From contig QANU01068893.1 of assembly GCA_003254905.1 (NCBI GenBank), positions 155,225 through 219,224 on the forward strand: a DNA stretch of 64,000 nt, given 5' to 3'. Origin of the DNA: Nissolia schottii. Lineage: Eukaryota; Streptophyta; Magnoliopsida; Fabales; Fabaceae. Shown here piece by piece: positions 1 through 13,460 of the stretch (the stretch's first letter is position 1; the number at the start of each line of letters is the position of its first letter). Under the pieces are notes generated by a model that was given only the letters and a program-made list of their open reading frames with translations, did not search any database and was not told the DNA's origin. The position numbers and the translations under genes were made by a program.

Positions 1-376
1 ACAAAATAATCGAATAATTGTGGCAAATATAACTTTTGCAGATATATCTCGACCAAAGTATTCAACCATTAAGATCAAAAGTAAAGCCTATTGGTAAATG
101 TGAAACATGACCTTTTGAAGCAGCTCCCACAATAATGGACTGCTTTAATTATCTCTAAACTTACAAAATATAACTATACACAATAGCAACAGTTTAAATC
201 AGTGTTCAACCCAGCATATCTTTAACCGTAAATAGTATTCTTTTTTCCATGTTCAACACTTATACTACTTTTCTTGTAAGAATCATGTAATGTGATATTG
301 AATCTCAGAAAGCAAGATGCTTCAATTCAAACAATGATGAAAACTGAACCATTAAGATACTTATGCAAAAGCTGAC

Positions 377-855
377 CTGGAAAACATCCACAATGAATTT
401 GGGAGCAATTTCACTGACACAAGTGCGAGCAAAGGGTGTTAAGTTCTGTTGAACAACCAAGATCGCCCTGAAAACATTTTCAGAACTCATGCGGCTGGTA
501 TAAGTCTTGATGGTCTTGACACCAACCTTAGCTTCATCAGGAAAGAAAACATAGATCTGGTGTCTCCAAGACTGGTTAGTTAGATTAGGGATGCATACAA
601 CCAATAAATGATTTATTGAGAGAGGATAAAAAGGTAGGGATGGGGATACCTAACCTGATCAGAGGAGTTGTCTTTCTTAGCTTTGCTGATGATGAGGTCT
701 TCCCTCTTCATGTTGTCGCCATGTTTGCTCTTGAACTCGTGTTTGGACATGTTGATCTCGAAGTCCCCAACAAGGTAACCCCTGTCCCTCAGCATCTGCA
801 TCACCGTCTTCCTGATTCTGTAAAGCTTTGTGATTTCCTCCTCCGAAACCACCAT
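377..855 (-). CDS. NRPB5: RNA polymerase subunit RPB5 (partial, first two exons)
   Basis: This is the N-terminal part of the RPB5 subunit shared by nuclear RNA polymerases. Exon 1 (855-655) starts with ATG and encodes 67 residues beginning MVVSEEEITKLYRIRKTV. Exon 2 (556-377) encodes 60 residues including the segment AILVVQQNLTPFARTCVSEI, characteristic of the RPB5 jaw domain. The donor (CAG|GTTAGG) and acceptor (CACCAG|ATC) are canonical, and both exons are whole numbers of codons. In the family, RPB5 is about 205 residues and its C-terminal assembly domain contacts the largest subunit; that part is missing here. Positions 1-376 read as intron, so the remaining exons lie left of the window. 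The codons present show no damage, so I take it as a functional gene cut by the window edge. I cannot say which paralogue (II, IV or V) it is. Confidence 0.93.
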
Positions 856-1380
856 CCTTCCGCCTCCTCTCTTCACCAACAACAAAAACTACCTGAACCA
901 GTCATAGATACAGTGCACAAAACATGAGTACAAGTTAAAGATGTGCGCAGTCCTTTTGGTTTGGTTTCAGAGGAAAATCCCGACCAAATCAAACCAATCA
1001 GTTTGCATATATAATCAACCAAACAGTTTGGCTTTGTTTAAGAAACCGAACCAAACCAAAAAAGACTCTAATAAGCTTGGCTCAACTAGGTTATTACGTT
1101 TTTTTAACACAAAAAAAATAAATAAAAGAGGCAAAGATTCAAGCCATTCTCATACAGTTCAAGATACCTGATAACACATACATTACATTAGGATTTCCTA
1201 ACCATGTCACTAACAGATTAAATATATAACCAAACACGGCTCATTCGCTCTTATAATACTCATACACAAATTAGAATCATGAGATTTTTTCAAATGTTGA
1301 CCTTATAACCAAATAACAAACTAGTTCCAAAGGAAGCCATGGTTTCTAGAAACCTTGGAGGGACAACAGAAGCAGGACGG

Positions 1381-1443
1381 TTAAGTAAGTATTGATCGCA
1401 ATAGCTAGTAGGCTAATAGCTATTGCGATCAATACGTACTTAA
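1381..1443. repeat. Long perfect palindrome (27-bp arms, 9-bp loop)
   Basis: The left arm (1381-1407) and right arm (1417-1443) are inverted copies differing at one of 27 positions, separated by a 9-base spacer. The core GTATTGATCGCAATAGCTA is exactly mirrored. It could be a tiny foldback element, a recent hairpin-forming insertion, or a stem-loop RNA. There is no coding context and its function is unknown. Confidence 0.85.
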
Positions 1444-1924
1444 TCGGGAAGATGTCGGCTTACCAAGGGGGAAGATGTTGGCGGCTACGGAAGCTGTGCA
1501 ACTCACACTCTCAGACGACGAGAGCAACGACAGAGAGCCCAGCAACGACGGGTGCAGCAACTGAGAGGGCAGCGACGAGGGGCAGCGACGAGGGGCAGCG
1601 ACGAGGCGCAGCGACGAGGGTGCAGTGATGACGATAGAGCAGCGACGAGGCAACGGCAAGCACCGAGAGAGAACTGAGTGAAATTGGGTGGCTAGGGCTG
1701 AGAGCAGTGAGCACCGGGGTATTGGGATAGGGCTGAGACTTGGGTAATGGGTAGAGTGAAATTGGGTAATGGATAATGGGTAGAGTGAAATTGGGCTTAG
1801 TGAAATTGGACCGTGAGTGAAACTATTCAGAAATCTGTTATGAACTTAAGAATTCAATTTCTTTCATTCTTGCGATTTCTTACAATGAAATGAGAAAAAA
1901 AATAAAAAATGCATAACAGTAGAG

Positions 1925-2098
1925 CATATGGGCCAGATCGGGTGATTTGAGGCTAAATTCAAACCTAGTATGAATGAAAATTGAATTTTTTGTTGAATTT
2001 TTTTAAAATCAGACCCAATTAAAATCGGGTCCAATTCAACCCGAATGCTTCAAGCCGATCCAAGTTGACAGACTGGACTGGGTTATGAACACCACTAT
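1925..2098 (-). mobile_element. hAT-like MITE end fragment
   Basis: Read on the minus strand from 2098, the sequence starts with GTGGTGTTCATAACCCAGTC and runs into GCATTCGGGTTGAATTGG. This matches in order the left end of the better preserved element at 51158-51749 (GGGTGTTCATAACCCGGTC, then GCATTC and AATTGAGCC). It is therefore a diverged copy of the same non-autonomous family. The second end and a target duplication were not found. Confidence 0.5.
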
Positions 2099-2283
2099 TA
2101 TATGGGTATGATTATGTTATTCCTGAAGCAATATTTATATGAGCATATACAATTTTTTTTTCCTCAAAGTAATCATAACCTCAACAAAATCAATTGATGT
2201 TTTTAGTATAAGTTAAGAAAAACAACTCGCAGTAGAAACACAGGTCCTAAGGGTATTCGCTGTTGTTATTGCAGGGAAACGAA

Positions 2284-3057
2284 CTTACAATTTTTTTTTG
2301 GTAGGCAAAAGGGCTAAAGCCCAAAGAAAGAAACAAACAACAAACAAACTAGCCTCTACGAGGCCACGCAAACTGACTCAAATCATTCAACAGAAGAGGG
2401 CGAGTAACCGCAGGCGCTGTGTCAAAGTAAGAAACATCAAAGGAAGGTAGGCTATGACTTAGATGAGTAAGACAATCTGTAACACGGTTGGACTCTCTGA
2501 AGATGTGTTGAAGTTGCACCACCCAATTCTTTGACAACAATTCACGAATACGATATATGATCGGGGCAGCAGGATGCAACTGATTATGACAATTATGTAT
2601 AAGCTGAATAGCACTCTGAAAGTCACAGTCGACCTGCACTTGTTGGAAACCACCTTACCAAGCAATATTAAACACATGCAAAATTCCCCAAAGTTCTGAT
2701 ATGGTAATGGATGTTAAACCTAACTTAGCCAAAAAACCTGAAACAAAACTCCTTGATTCATCTCTGATCAGACCCCCGCAACCTGCACTACCAGAACTAA
2801 GCACAAATCCGTCACAATTCGCTACCACCCACCCAGGTGAAGGAAAATGCCAACAGAGGTAGAATGAGAGTATGTATGGACTGGAGGAGAGTAGTGTTTG
2901 AGCTTCAATCCAAAGGTAAACCAAATATCACCAGTACCAGGGGAAGAATTATTAAATATAAAGTCATTTCGGGCATACCAGAGAAAATGGAGGCCAAGCC
3001 GAAAACGGAGCCCCATTCTTGGTTATCGTACCAACCAAAATGACGACCTTACAATTT
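2284..3057 (-). mobile_element. 5'-truncated LINE with decayed RNase H domain
   Basis: Minus-strand translation gives the tail of a plant non-LTR retrotransposon. A WYARNDFIFNN segment lies around 2950-3000. It is followed by the RVT_3/RNase H domain NCDGFVLSSGSAGCGGLIRD, then VDCDFQSAIQLI and a terminal ESNRVTDCLTH. The frame is broken near 2840 and by an in-frame TAA at 2655-2657 between NIAW and GGFQQ. The 3' end carries a poly(A) run, seen as T on the plus strand at 2291-2299. A 10-bp direct repeat, CTTACAATTT, flanks the element at 2284-2293 and 3048-3057, as expected for target-primed insertion. It is non-functional. Confidence 0.85.
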
Positions 3058-4368
3058 ATGCACGCAGAACCCTGTCATGGGCTTGACTCGTTTCAGCCTG
3101 CTAATTTTCCTGTGCCACCATATTCATTTTCAGCTAAAAAAACCCCCTTAATATGACATTATTAATTATATAATTTAATGTGATAAATTAATATTTTTTA
3201 ATTTATTATTTATAAAGAGATGCATTATAATTTATAAGTTTAAATAGTCCACAAATCTCTAAACTTCTTATAAGTTGACTTTTTCAATGATTTCACTGAT
3301 TAAAAAATTATTATCATATAGAATATGAAATGATAACAACATTTGATAAATTTAGTTATAAAAATGATCAAAAATAGATAAATTAAGAAGCACATGGTAT
3401 TTATTCCACAAGATATTTATCTCATGGAGTATTTAAGCAACCACTAAAAAAATATTATTATGACAACTCAAGAAATACTATGCTATTGGGATTGGTTTGG
3501 TGAAAGATTTAAGTATTATATATTAGCTCTTAAGATTAAATTTAATTGAATATAACTTTTTTAATTTTTGAAGTGAAAAAACCCCCCTCAAGAAACACTA
3601 TTATTGTGTTTAAAATGAAAAGGTCCAATTAAATATTGTTTTTTATATAAATTTTAAAAAAAATACTTTTAATTTTGCTACAAGAGGTTTTGTTTGGTGT
3701 GACAGATAATAGAATAACAAGCCCTTGAACAAGGTTTTAAGTTCGAGTATTAAGGATAGAAAAAAATTAACTTTAAAAGAGTTGAACATTTTAAAATAAT
3801 TTAATTGGACTCATCATATTAAGTAGAGTCTATTAAGTTTAAGATATCGGTAATTTAAAAAAAATTAATATCTTAAAGGATTAAAACTTTTGTTTTAGCG
3901 AACAATAATAGAGATTAATTACCAATGTTTTTGATCACCTACTGCCAACTCTAACCTACATTATACAAAGGCCAGAGGTATGCGTTTGATGGGTTTATTT
4001 CAAAAATATTGAACCGTACACTGTTTTCCTCTTCCGGTTTTCTCAATAATATTGAGAGTTTTTCCATGATCGGAAAAACAAAAAGAAGAAAAATAACACA
4101 CAAAATAGATTGGTCAGCGACAGCGTTGTTTGCCCGCCACACCCAATTTTACGAAACCCTCCCCAAAACCCTACATCTCCCTCTCTCCTCACTTCCTTCC
4201 CTCTCCACACTCTTCACTCAAATTTTCAAATTGCATTTTCCGTTTGTTTCTCGGGAAAACAAAGAATACCATTAAACGAAAGACGGTCTTCAATTTTCTC
4301 ACTCCTCCTCCTCTCAAGTTTCAGTTCAAGCTAGCTGCTGCTTCTAATTGTGGGGCTTCCCAATCAAA
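3058..4368. other. AT-rich intergenic region and NUP155 5' leader
   Basis: This region is very AT-rich from 3130 to 3950 and has no supported gene. From about 4140 to 4330 it becomes CT-rich, as is common for a plant 5' UTR, and it leads directly into the NUP155 start codon. The promoter and 5' leader of NUP155 are expected here. No certain TATA box was assigned. Confidence 0.6.
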
Positions 4369-7300
4369 ATGTCGTGGGAGGACGAGATTGTGATGCGTGA
4401 TGTCACGAATGCGGGTCTGGTCGTCAGCGATCGCATTGGTCGCGAAGTTTCGTCTCAGTTCGACCTCGAAGAATCTCTTGAGGCATCCAGATATGCTAGC
4501 CACCCTTATTCCACTCACCCTAGAGAGGTATCTTCTATGCTTTTTGTTTTTTCTTTTTTTTTGGTTTTTAACCTCTCATAAATGAGGGTTTCAAATTGTT
4601 GCTCTTAGGTTTATCTCTATACGCTATGTTTTTGTGTGATGGAGGCAGTTCTGATATTTGGCATGGGGATCCCCACAGTATGCATAGCCACAATGAATGT
4701 TCTGGAGGGGAGAACATAAGATAATTATTGGCTGATGTGACATAACTTACAATTTCTTCTCATGTGAAGTGTTTTATCTTCATGTGAAAACTCGTAGTCT
4801 ACGCTTATGTGTGTATATTTCAATGGAGCGTAATAACTAATATCATAATGACAACGTGCATTAGTATGTCTGTTAGTGTAATTACGAGGGTTGGGGGTTT
4901 AGTTTTATTCTATTTCTCCAACTCATGGGGCTTCATTTGATTTGGTTTCAGTGGCCTCCTTTAGTTGAGGTAGCCAATACCCGGGAGTTGCCTCCTGTTC
5001 TCATTGAAAGATACAATGCAGCTGGTGGGGAAGGAACTGCTTTTTGTGGAATATTTCCCGAAATACGCAGGGCATGGGCATCTGTGGACAATTCCTTGTT
5101 TCTTTGGCGTTTTGATAAATGGTAAGTACTACTTTGAAGGGTTATTATTAATTGAGTTTAAAGGCAGAAATTAGAGGCATCCCTTATTCATCTTTAAAGG
5201 AAATATGTCTTCCTGGATTTTTTTTCCCATGTGGAGTTGCCTCCTGCAATTTTTGTTTGCCAGGCATATTTTAGCAATTAAAGGAGTTCATTTTTATTAG
5301 TGAAATATCCTTTTCCGCCTTATTTATACCATATAAAAAAATATAGTTTTTTTTATTTTTTTATCCTTTTACGTTTCAATGGTTTGCATTTCTGAAATTA
5401 GACCCTCATAATTATTTTTGGTTGAATTCTTACTAGGATATTTTTGGTTGGTTCTTACTTAGTAGTATTTTAAGGCTTTAAGCTTTTAGTTTAAGTAATT
5501 ACCATGCTTTTTGTCTCTCTGAGCATCTGTTTTTAACCCCTAGATTTTTCAACTGTCTCTGCTTATAATTATTTTGGAACTTCTAACTTTAACCCACAAA
5601 ACATTGGGTATTAACGGATGCTGGCGTTAACAGGATTTAGGCAATGCTGTCGGTTTTACTGGACTAATAATTGATTTAGTCGTTGTTGTATTCTCATTTA
5701 AAATCTTTAAAACTATTTATAGAACTCGTATTTTCATGTGCTGTGTAGCTTCTAATTTAATGTTGCTGTTTACTTAGGGATGGCCAATGTCCTGAATATA
5801 GTGGGGAGGAACAAGCTATTTGTGCTGTTGGTCTTGCAAAATCAAAACCTGGTGTTTTTGTTGAGGCTATCCAATATCTTTTAATTTTAGCAACGCCTGT
5901 TGAGGTATTAACCATTTATGTTCTGTTGTTTTCCAAGGACTTGGGTACTAAAGTATTGCTCCTCTGAACTAGTTCTTATTGCTATATGCGGAATTGCTTA
6001 TTTTGTACCAGAACATTATTTTATCTCTGTGTCTCGTTCATACTAACAGTTCTTTTGACCTGATTGAATGCTTTCCCTTCAGTTGTTGAAGTATGGTATT
6101 TCTTTCCTTTCTTGAAGTCTTCTATTGTTTGGCTCTGTGTGTGTGCGTGCTCTTGAAAGTACCATACATTGTCAGTTATCAAGCCTAAAGTAGCTGCTTT
6201 CCATAAGATTTTCAATTTGGCTTTGATAAATATCACATGCACTTTAGTTAGCCTTATTTACCTTGTTTTCCTCTGATAAACAAATATTTTTGTTACTAAA
6301 ATGGGATAAAATACTAATACATTCTCATGAAGATGAATGCAAGCCAAAAACAAATATGATCGAAGTAAAAAGGTCCTTGAATCCTCTGGTACATTGATTA
6401 GATCCTAGAGGAACCCCTGCAAAAAGTCCAAAAGCTGAATAACATAGTTCAAAAGCTGAAAAAATGCGGAATAGTGTCTGAATTTTCCTATTAGCAAATG
6501 CCAAGTCAAATGTTTGTTTGGATGTTGAGGCACTACGCCTGCTATTTAGTTAGATAGCAAACAAGGTATTTTAATTATCCTCTGTATTCTTTTGCAAAAT
6601 GTTCATATATTTAAACTGATGGTTTTGTTAGATACTTGATATTACGTTGCTTCGTACTTTGGTATGACAAATTGACAATACATTATAAGATCTTTGTTAT
6701 TCATCAACAAAAGATTTTGCATGACGTGTTTCCTGTGAATCATGACCATTATGTTCTTTCCATACCTCATTTTGGGAGCAGTATTGTTTCTTACCACTCT
6801 CTTTTTATCAGTTGATTTTAGTAGGCGTGTGCTGCTCTGGAGGAGCAGATGGCTCAGATCCATTCGCAGAAGTAACATTACAGCCATTGCCGGAGTATAC
6901 AGTACCATCTGATGGGGTTACCATGACTTGTGTGGCCTGTACTGATAAGGGCCGCATTTTCCTTGCTGGTCGTGATAGCCACATATATGAGCTTCTTTAT
7001 TCAACTGGTTCAGGATGGCAAAAGCGCTGCAGAAAAATCTGCCTTACTGCTGGTTTAGGAAGTGTAATTTCAAGGTACTTTGTGCTTTTGAATCTTTTAG
7101 TTGTATACAAGTTGCTAACTATGCTGCTTGATTTTGTCTGATTGAATTATTTTTTTGTCTTTAAAGTTATAATTGTATGTGTTTTGTAAACGTTATAGAA
7201 ATCACCTCATCTTAAGTGATAGATGTTGCTTTTTGCTAATTCCTAAGTTATTTAATCGTAGCTGCTATTTGCAGATGGGTTATACCAAATGTATTCAATT

Positions 7301-10300
7301 TTGGAGCTGTTGACCCCATTGTTGAAATGGTTTTTGATAATGAGAGGCAAATATTGTATGCACGAACTGAAGAGATGAAGCTTCAGGTGTATGTTCTGGG
7401 ATCAAATGGTGATGGCCCATTAAAGAAAATTGCTGAGGAAAGGAATCTTGTCAATCAGAGGGATGCACATTATGGAGGTAGACAACCTGCTGGATCAAGA
7501 GTCTCAAGTCGATCACCAAAGCCATCTATTGTTTGTATCTCGCCTTTATCTACTCTTGAATCCAAGTGGCTACATCTGGTCGCTGTTTTATCAGATGGCA
7601 GAAGGATGTACCTCTCTACCTCTCCTTCTAGCGGTAATTTGACTGGGTTTAACACCAACCAATACAAGCCTAGCTGTTTAAAGGTTGTCACGACGAGGCC
7701 TGCTCCTCCTTGGGGCGTTAGTGGTCTCACCTTTGGAGCCATGGCTCTTGCTAATAGACCTCAGAATGAGGATCTTTCACTTAAAATTGAGGCAGCCTAT
7801 TATGCTGCAGGAACTCTTATCCTTTCTGATGCATCACCTTCGACTATGCCCTCTCTTCTTGTTTTGAACAGGGATTCAGCTACCCAATCATCACCGTCAG
7901 GTAATCTTGGCACAAGTTCAAGGAGTTCCCGAGCATTACGGGAATCTGTATCTTCTTTACCAGTTGAAGGGAGAATGCTTTCTGTGGCAGATGTTTTACC
8001 TCTGCCTGATACTGCAGCTACTGTGCAGTCTCTATATTCAGAAATTGAGTTTGGTGGTTTTGAGAGCTCAGTGGAATCATGTGAAAGGGTGTCAGGCAAA
8101 CTCTGGGCAAGGGGAGATCTTTCAACCCAACATATATTGCCAAGGAGGAGGATTGTTATATTCAGCACTATGGGCATGATGGAAATTGTTTTTAACAGGC
8201 CACTGGACATTCTAAGGCGGCTATTAGAGTCCAACTCTCCAAGATCGGTTATAGAAGATTTCTTCAATCGCTTTGGTGCTGGTGAGGCAGTTGCTATGTG
8301 TTTAATGCTTGCTGCAAGAATAGTGCATACTGAAAACCTTATTAGCAATGTTATTGCTGAGAAGGCAGCTGAAGCTTTTGAGGACCCAAGAGTTGTTGGA
8401 ATGCCTCAACTTGAAGGTAGTAGTGCATTATCGAACACAAGAACTGCTGCTGGTGGTTTTAGCATGGGCCAGGTTGTTCAGGAGGCTGAGCCTGTCTTTT
8501 CAGGCGCACATGAAGGGCTCTGTTTGTGTTCGTCTAGATTACTTTTTCCTTTATGGGAACTTCCTGTAATGGTTATAAAGGGCAGTTTAGGTCCTTCAGG
8601 TGCTTTATCTGAAAATGGGGTAGTTATGTGCAGACTCTCTGCTGGTGCTATGCAAATCCTTGAACACAAAATCCGATCTTTAGAAAAATTCTTAAGATCT
8701 AGAAGGAATCAGAGGAGGGGACTTTATGGCTGTGTTGCTGGTTTAGGAGATCTAAGTGGTTCGATTCTATATGGTAGTGGTTCAGCATTAGGTGCTGGTG
8801 ATCGAAGTATGGTAAGAAACTTATTTGGTGCGTATTCCAGAAATATGGAATCTAATGGTGGTGGAACAACTAACAAGAGGCAACGGTTGCCATATAGTCC
8901 TGCAGAATTAGCTGCCATGGAGGTAGGGTTACATTAAGACTTTCATACGTGTTTTGATATGTTTTAATTTATTTGTTTAGTTTCTCACTTAGGTTTGTTG
9001 CTACAGGTGAGGGCTATGGAATGTATTAGGCAGTTGCTTCTTAGATCTGGTGAAGCCCTCTTTCTGCTTCAACTTCTTTCACAGCATCATGTCGCTCGAT
9101 TGATTCAGGGATTTGATGCTAACCTTCAACAGGCATTAGTTCAGTTAACATTCCATCAATTGGTTTGTTCTGAGGAGGGTGACCGTTTTGCTACGAGACT
9201 TATATCCGCGCTAATGGAGGTAAACCCTTTTTAGGCAAGCTGTGTACGGAACTTCATCTGTGAAAACTTGAAAAGCTTATGCATTAATAACTTAATATAG
9301 TTTTCTTTCTTTTTTCTTGAATAAACTTTTGTATCTCCCTTCTATAATTCTGAGTTTTATTTTATATTATGCATTGCTCCAGTATTATACTGGTCCTGAT
9401 GGCAGGGGGACTGTAGATGATATTAGCAGGAGGTTAAGGGAGGGGTGTCCAAGCTACTATAAGGAGTCTGATTACAAGTTTTTCTTAGCTGTGGAAGCTC
9501 TGGAGAGAGCTGCTGTGACGATAGATGATGAGGAAAAGGAGAATCTTGCGAGGGAAGCATTTGATTGCCTAAGTAAAGTTCCCGAGGCTGCAGACTTACG
9601 AACCATTTGCAAACGTTTTGAGGATTTAAGGTATCTTTTCTTTCTTGCTCTTTTCATTTTCATGGCAAGTATCATCATTTCTTTTCTTGGCCAGTGATTG
9701 GAGAATCTGAGTAAAAAATGTACTTGCCAACTGCAGATTTTATGAAGCTGTAGTTCGCTTACCTCTTCAAAAGGCACAGGCTCTCGATCCTGCAGGTGAT
9801 GCTTTTAATGATGAAATTGATGCTACTGTCAGAGAACAGGCACTTGCTCAGCGTGAACAGTGTTATGAGATAGTTATTAGTGCTTTGCGGTCTCTGAAAG
9901 GTGTCACCTCACAGAAGGAATTTGGCTCTCCCATCAGATCTGCTGCTTCACATTCTGCTCTTGATCCTGCCTCTCGGAAAAAATATATATGTCAAATTGT
10001 TCAACTTGGCATCCAATCTCCTGACAGAATTTTTCATGAGTATCTATATCAGGCCATGATTGATTTAGGTCTTGAGAACGAGTTGTTAGAGTATGGAGGT
10101 CCTGATTTGTTGCCCTTTTTGCAAAGCGCGGGTCATAAACCCATACAAGAGGTTGCATGTTGTTTCTTTCTCTTCAATAATTTATTAATGGATTGGTGTG
10201 CACTTGGTTAAAGGGCACATATATGGTCTGTTGGAATTTTGATTGTATGTTTTCTGCATGCAGAACCTAAACATGAGCCATAATTCTAATGTTTCTTGGA

Positions 10301-13078
10301 ATTTTTTCCCCCTAATTATTTACATGGTCCTCTTTTGTTTTTCTGGGTTTGCTAGGTTCGTGCTGTCACTGCAACTACTTCTCCAATTGGGCAATCAGGA
10401 GCACCTATGTCGTCTAATCAAGTCAAGTACTATGAACTTCTGGCTCGGTATTATGTCTTGAAGCGGCAACATATACTTGCAGCTCATGCGTTGCTTAGAC
10501 TAGCTGAAAGGCGCACTATTGATGGAATTCCTACTCTTGAACAGAGGTCAAATAGTTTCTCCATTTTCTTGTTTTTACATTCTCCTTTTGTTGCTTTATT
10601 GCTGCAAACCTGGATGGGATAGACCAAACTTAGTGAATCCTTACACCATAGTTGGATCTCATCTTGCAAATGTAAAGTCACAATGCATGATGCCAAAACT
10701 GAACTTTTTTGCCAGATAATGAATGGTATCATGTTTAAAATTAATGTTTAAAATGCACATCGTCAAAATAAAATTGAAGAATGAAACCTTTTATTCAAGA
10801 AAAGAAAACTTTTTCATTCATGTTAAGCAGGGCTGAAGCTGGTATTTTGTTTGCCACTTATATCCTAGATAGACTTATTAGGCTGCACTTCATCATTACT
10901 GGTGAATGATGCTCGAGCATACACTTTCTCTAATCACATAAAACGTGGAAATTGGTTCCTGATTCACCATTAGTTTTCAAATAAGTTATGCTTGTTGTAA
11001 GTCTTGGACAACATAAATTCGCCAAGGTCCAAGGCTGTAACATTTCACATGTATTCAAGCTGATCTTATTTCTCTTTTAAGGTGTCTATATTGTTTGCCT
11101 GAATCTCTTAGGATTACTAGAATTGTTTTGATCTGCTTGCTTAGATATCTTCTAATAGTCTCTGTTTCTGTAAAATTCAGGTGTCAATACCTAAGTAATG
11201 CAGTTCTGCAAGCGAAAAGTGCAACTAATAGTGATGGGTTGGTAAGTTCTGCACGGAGTTCCATTGATAGTGGATTCCTAGATTTGCTTGAAGGGAAGCT
11301 TGCTGTTCTTCGGTTTCAAATAAAAATCAAAGAGGAATTGGAAGCAATGGCTTCCAGATCTGAGGTTTTAACTAGCACGTCTGATTCCATGCAAGATGGT
11401 TTAGTCCGTGAGGGCAGTTCAACTGCTGATGCTAATTTTGCAAATGTAACACGAGAGAAGGCCAAGGAACTATCATCAGATGTGAAGAGCATAACACAGT
11501 TATATAATGAATATGCAGTTCCCTTTGAGCTCTGGGAGGTACTTCCTTTCCTTTTGGTTATTCTTCACATTGTTTTCTGTCAGATTTATGCATAAGTTCA
11601 GATTTTCTCGTCAGATTGTTCTCATTATTTTTTAATTTTGCACACATCAATATTTTTAAGAGCTTGGTAATTAGATACACTTACTAATAGGTGTTCTTCA
11701 AAGCTTTTGAACTTTAGCACAGAGAGTATACTTTATGCAAGTTACAAATCAACAATTTTACACATAATATAATTTTTGTTTATTCCTATTCATTTGCTTC
11801 TATATTGAACAAAATCAAATGTATATATGATTTTTCTTACTACGTCACGTAAACGAATTTCTGTTCTCTACTCCTGCCAAATCATCTCTCTTTTCTTTAA
11901 GGATTTAGTTGTATATGCCACTGTTCTGTTGGATAGTTTGTGGTTATGCAGATTCTTGTTGAAAAGGGGGTCATAACAATGTGTCAACTTCTGAAACTTC
12001 ACCATCAAATCTCCTATTAATAATTCTTCATTTCATACCTTTCTCTTAGATATGCCTGGAGATGCTGTACTTTGCCAATTATTCTGGTGATGCTGACAGC
12101 AACATTGTCAGAGAGACATGGGCTAGACTTATTGATCAAGCTATTTCAAGTGGTGGTATTGCCGAAGCTTGCTCAGTATTAAAGAGGGTTGGCCCTCGCA
12201 TTTATCCGGGTGATGGAGCTGTTTTACCACTCGACACTATTTGTCTTCACCTAGAGAAGGCTGGACTGGTAAATGTTCCCAAATTTGCTCCATTTTTTGG
12301 CAGGCAGGACTTATTGGAATTAAAAGTGTACTGAACTGTGTATAGTCAACTTTTATCTCAAATATGAATTCATGTCTTTCTGTAGGAGAGGTTTAATTCA
12401 GGTGTTGAATCTGTTGGAGATGAGGATGTCTCGAGAGCCCTTCTTTCTGCTTGTAAGGGTGCAGCTGAACCTGTATTGAACACATATGATCAATTGTTAT
12501 CCAATGGAGCTATTTTGCCATCTCCTAATCTTAGATTACGTATGCTGAGATCAGTCCTTGTGATACTTCGTGAGTGGGCCATGTCTGTATATTCACAGAG
12601 GATGGGTACTAGTGTTGCAGCGCATTCCCTAATACTAGGTGGAGGATCGCCATTGCAACGAACAGTTGTTAGCCAAGGAGTTCGTGATAAGATCACAAGT
12701 GCAGCAAACAGGTCTGACTTTTTATGCCCTTTTTCTATTCATATCGTTTCTTGAAGGCATAACTTTTACAGATAGGGAAAAAAAGGGTGTTAACTTTTAT
12801 GTGGCTGTTCCTTGATCCCAACACGGCAACACCAAATTATAGTATTGGAAATTAGCTGATTTGTCAATTCTTTCAAAAACAAAAATTCACGTGTGTAAGT
12901 TTAGGTCTATTGTTTATATCCAGGTAAACTTGTGATCTGATTGTCTTTTTCTTCATTCAGGTACATGACTGAAGTGCGCAGGTTAGCCCTTCCACAGAGT
13001 CAAACAGAACTTGTCTACCGAGGCTTTAGAGAACTTGAAGAGTCCCTTATAAGTCCTCATTCATTTGATCGATATTGA
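4369..13078 (+). CDS. NUP155: Nuclear pore complex protein NUP155 (13 exons, complete)
   Basis: NUP155 is a scaffold nucleoporin of the inner ring of the nuclear pore, needed for pore assembly and nucleo-cytoplasmic transport. Exons are 4369-4527, 4952-5121, 5778-5904, 6812-7074, 7275-8922, 9007-9219, 9383-9630, 9737-10151, 10356-10546, 11181-11538, 12050-12268, 12386-12711 and 12961-13078. They join in one frame to 4,455 nt (1,484 residues plus TGA), and every junction is GT-AG. Arabidopsis NUP155 is about 1,460 residues. The N-terminal half (roughly residues 60-560, including WPPLVEVAN, IFPEIRRAWASVDNSLFLWR and ISRWVIPNVFNFG) is the beta-propeller domain. The C-terminal half (from MEVRAMECIRQLLLRSGEAL onward) is the alpha-solenoid. 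The start is MSWEDEIVMRDVTNAGLVV, typical of the plant protein. The gene looks intact, with no stop or frameshift in any exon. Confidence 0.97.
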
Positions 13079-13460
13079 TCTTGGTTTCAATATATAGTGT
13101 TGTATCAATTTTTCTTGTTAAATAATTATATTCAAATAAGAGGTGTCTAATTTTCCATATTTGGATGTGTGGTCATGTGATCTTATTTTACTTTCCCTTT
13201 TTCTTTTTTTCTCTTTGAAATTCAGTTGTGTATCAATTAAGATTACCACATCTACAGTCTCCTGGTCTAATTTTGTATGCTTCGCTGCCTCATTTTGGAT
13301 GCACCAGCCAAGTTGTTAGTTAGTATGCAGCCGTCTACTTGCGTGAAAACCAATTTCATAATCCAGAAGATTATTTGAAATATTAATATGTGCGTGTAAT
13401 GCTTTGAGATGTTGAAATTTGTTTAGGGAAACTACTTTTTGGAGTGTTTTTTTTTTTTTT

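Larger units (their letters stand above)
856..2283. other. Intergenic: RPB5 upstream region, palindrome, GC-rich repeats, hAT-like remnant
   Basis: This stretch between RPB5 and a LINE has no supported gene. It holds a near-perfect palindrome (1381-1443) and a GC-rich run of 13-bp units based on GCAGCGACGAGGG (about 1560-1650). It also has imperfect repeats of a GGGTAGAGTGAAATT type (1740-1810) and an element end near 2100. ORFs at 1392-1714 overlap on both strands, consist mostly of Arg/Ala/Ser repeats, and are by-products of the tandem repeat. Confidence 0.7.

Noticed and set aside
1392-1714. Overlapping 67-78-residue ORFs on both strands
   Set aside because: They are translations of a GC-rich 13-bp tandem repeat and of neighbouring repeats. 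They have low-complexity composition, no homology and no splice context.
7470-8348. Long minus-strand ORFs, including one of 182 residues at 7800-8348
   Set aside because: They are shadows of the large NUP155 exon on the other strand, which has clear family identity.
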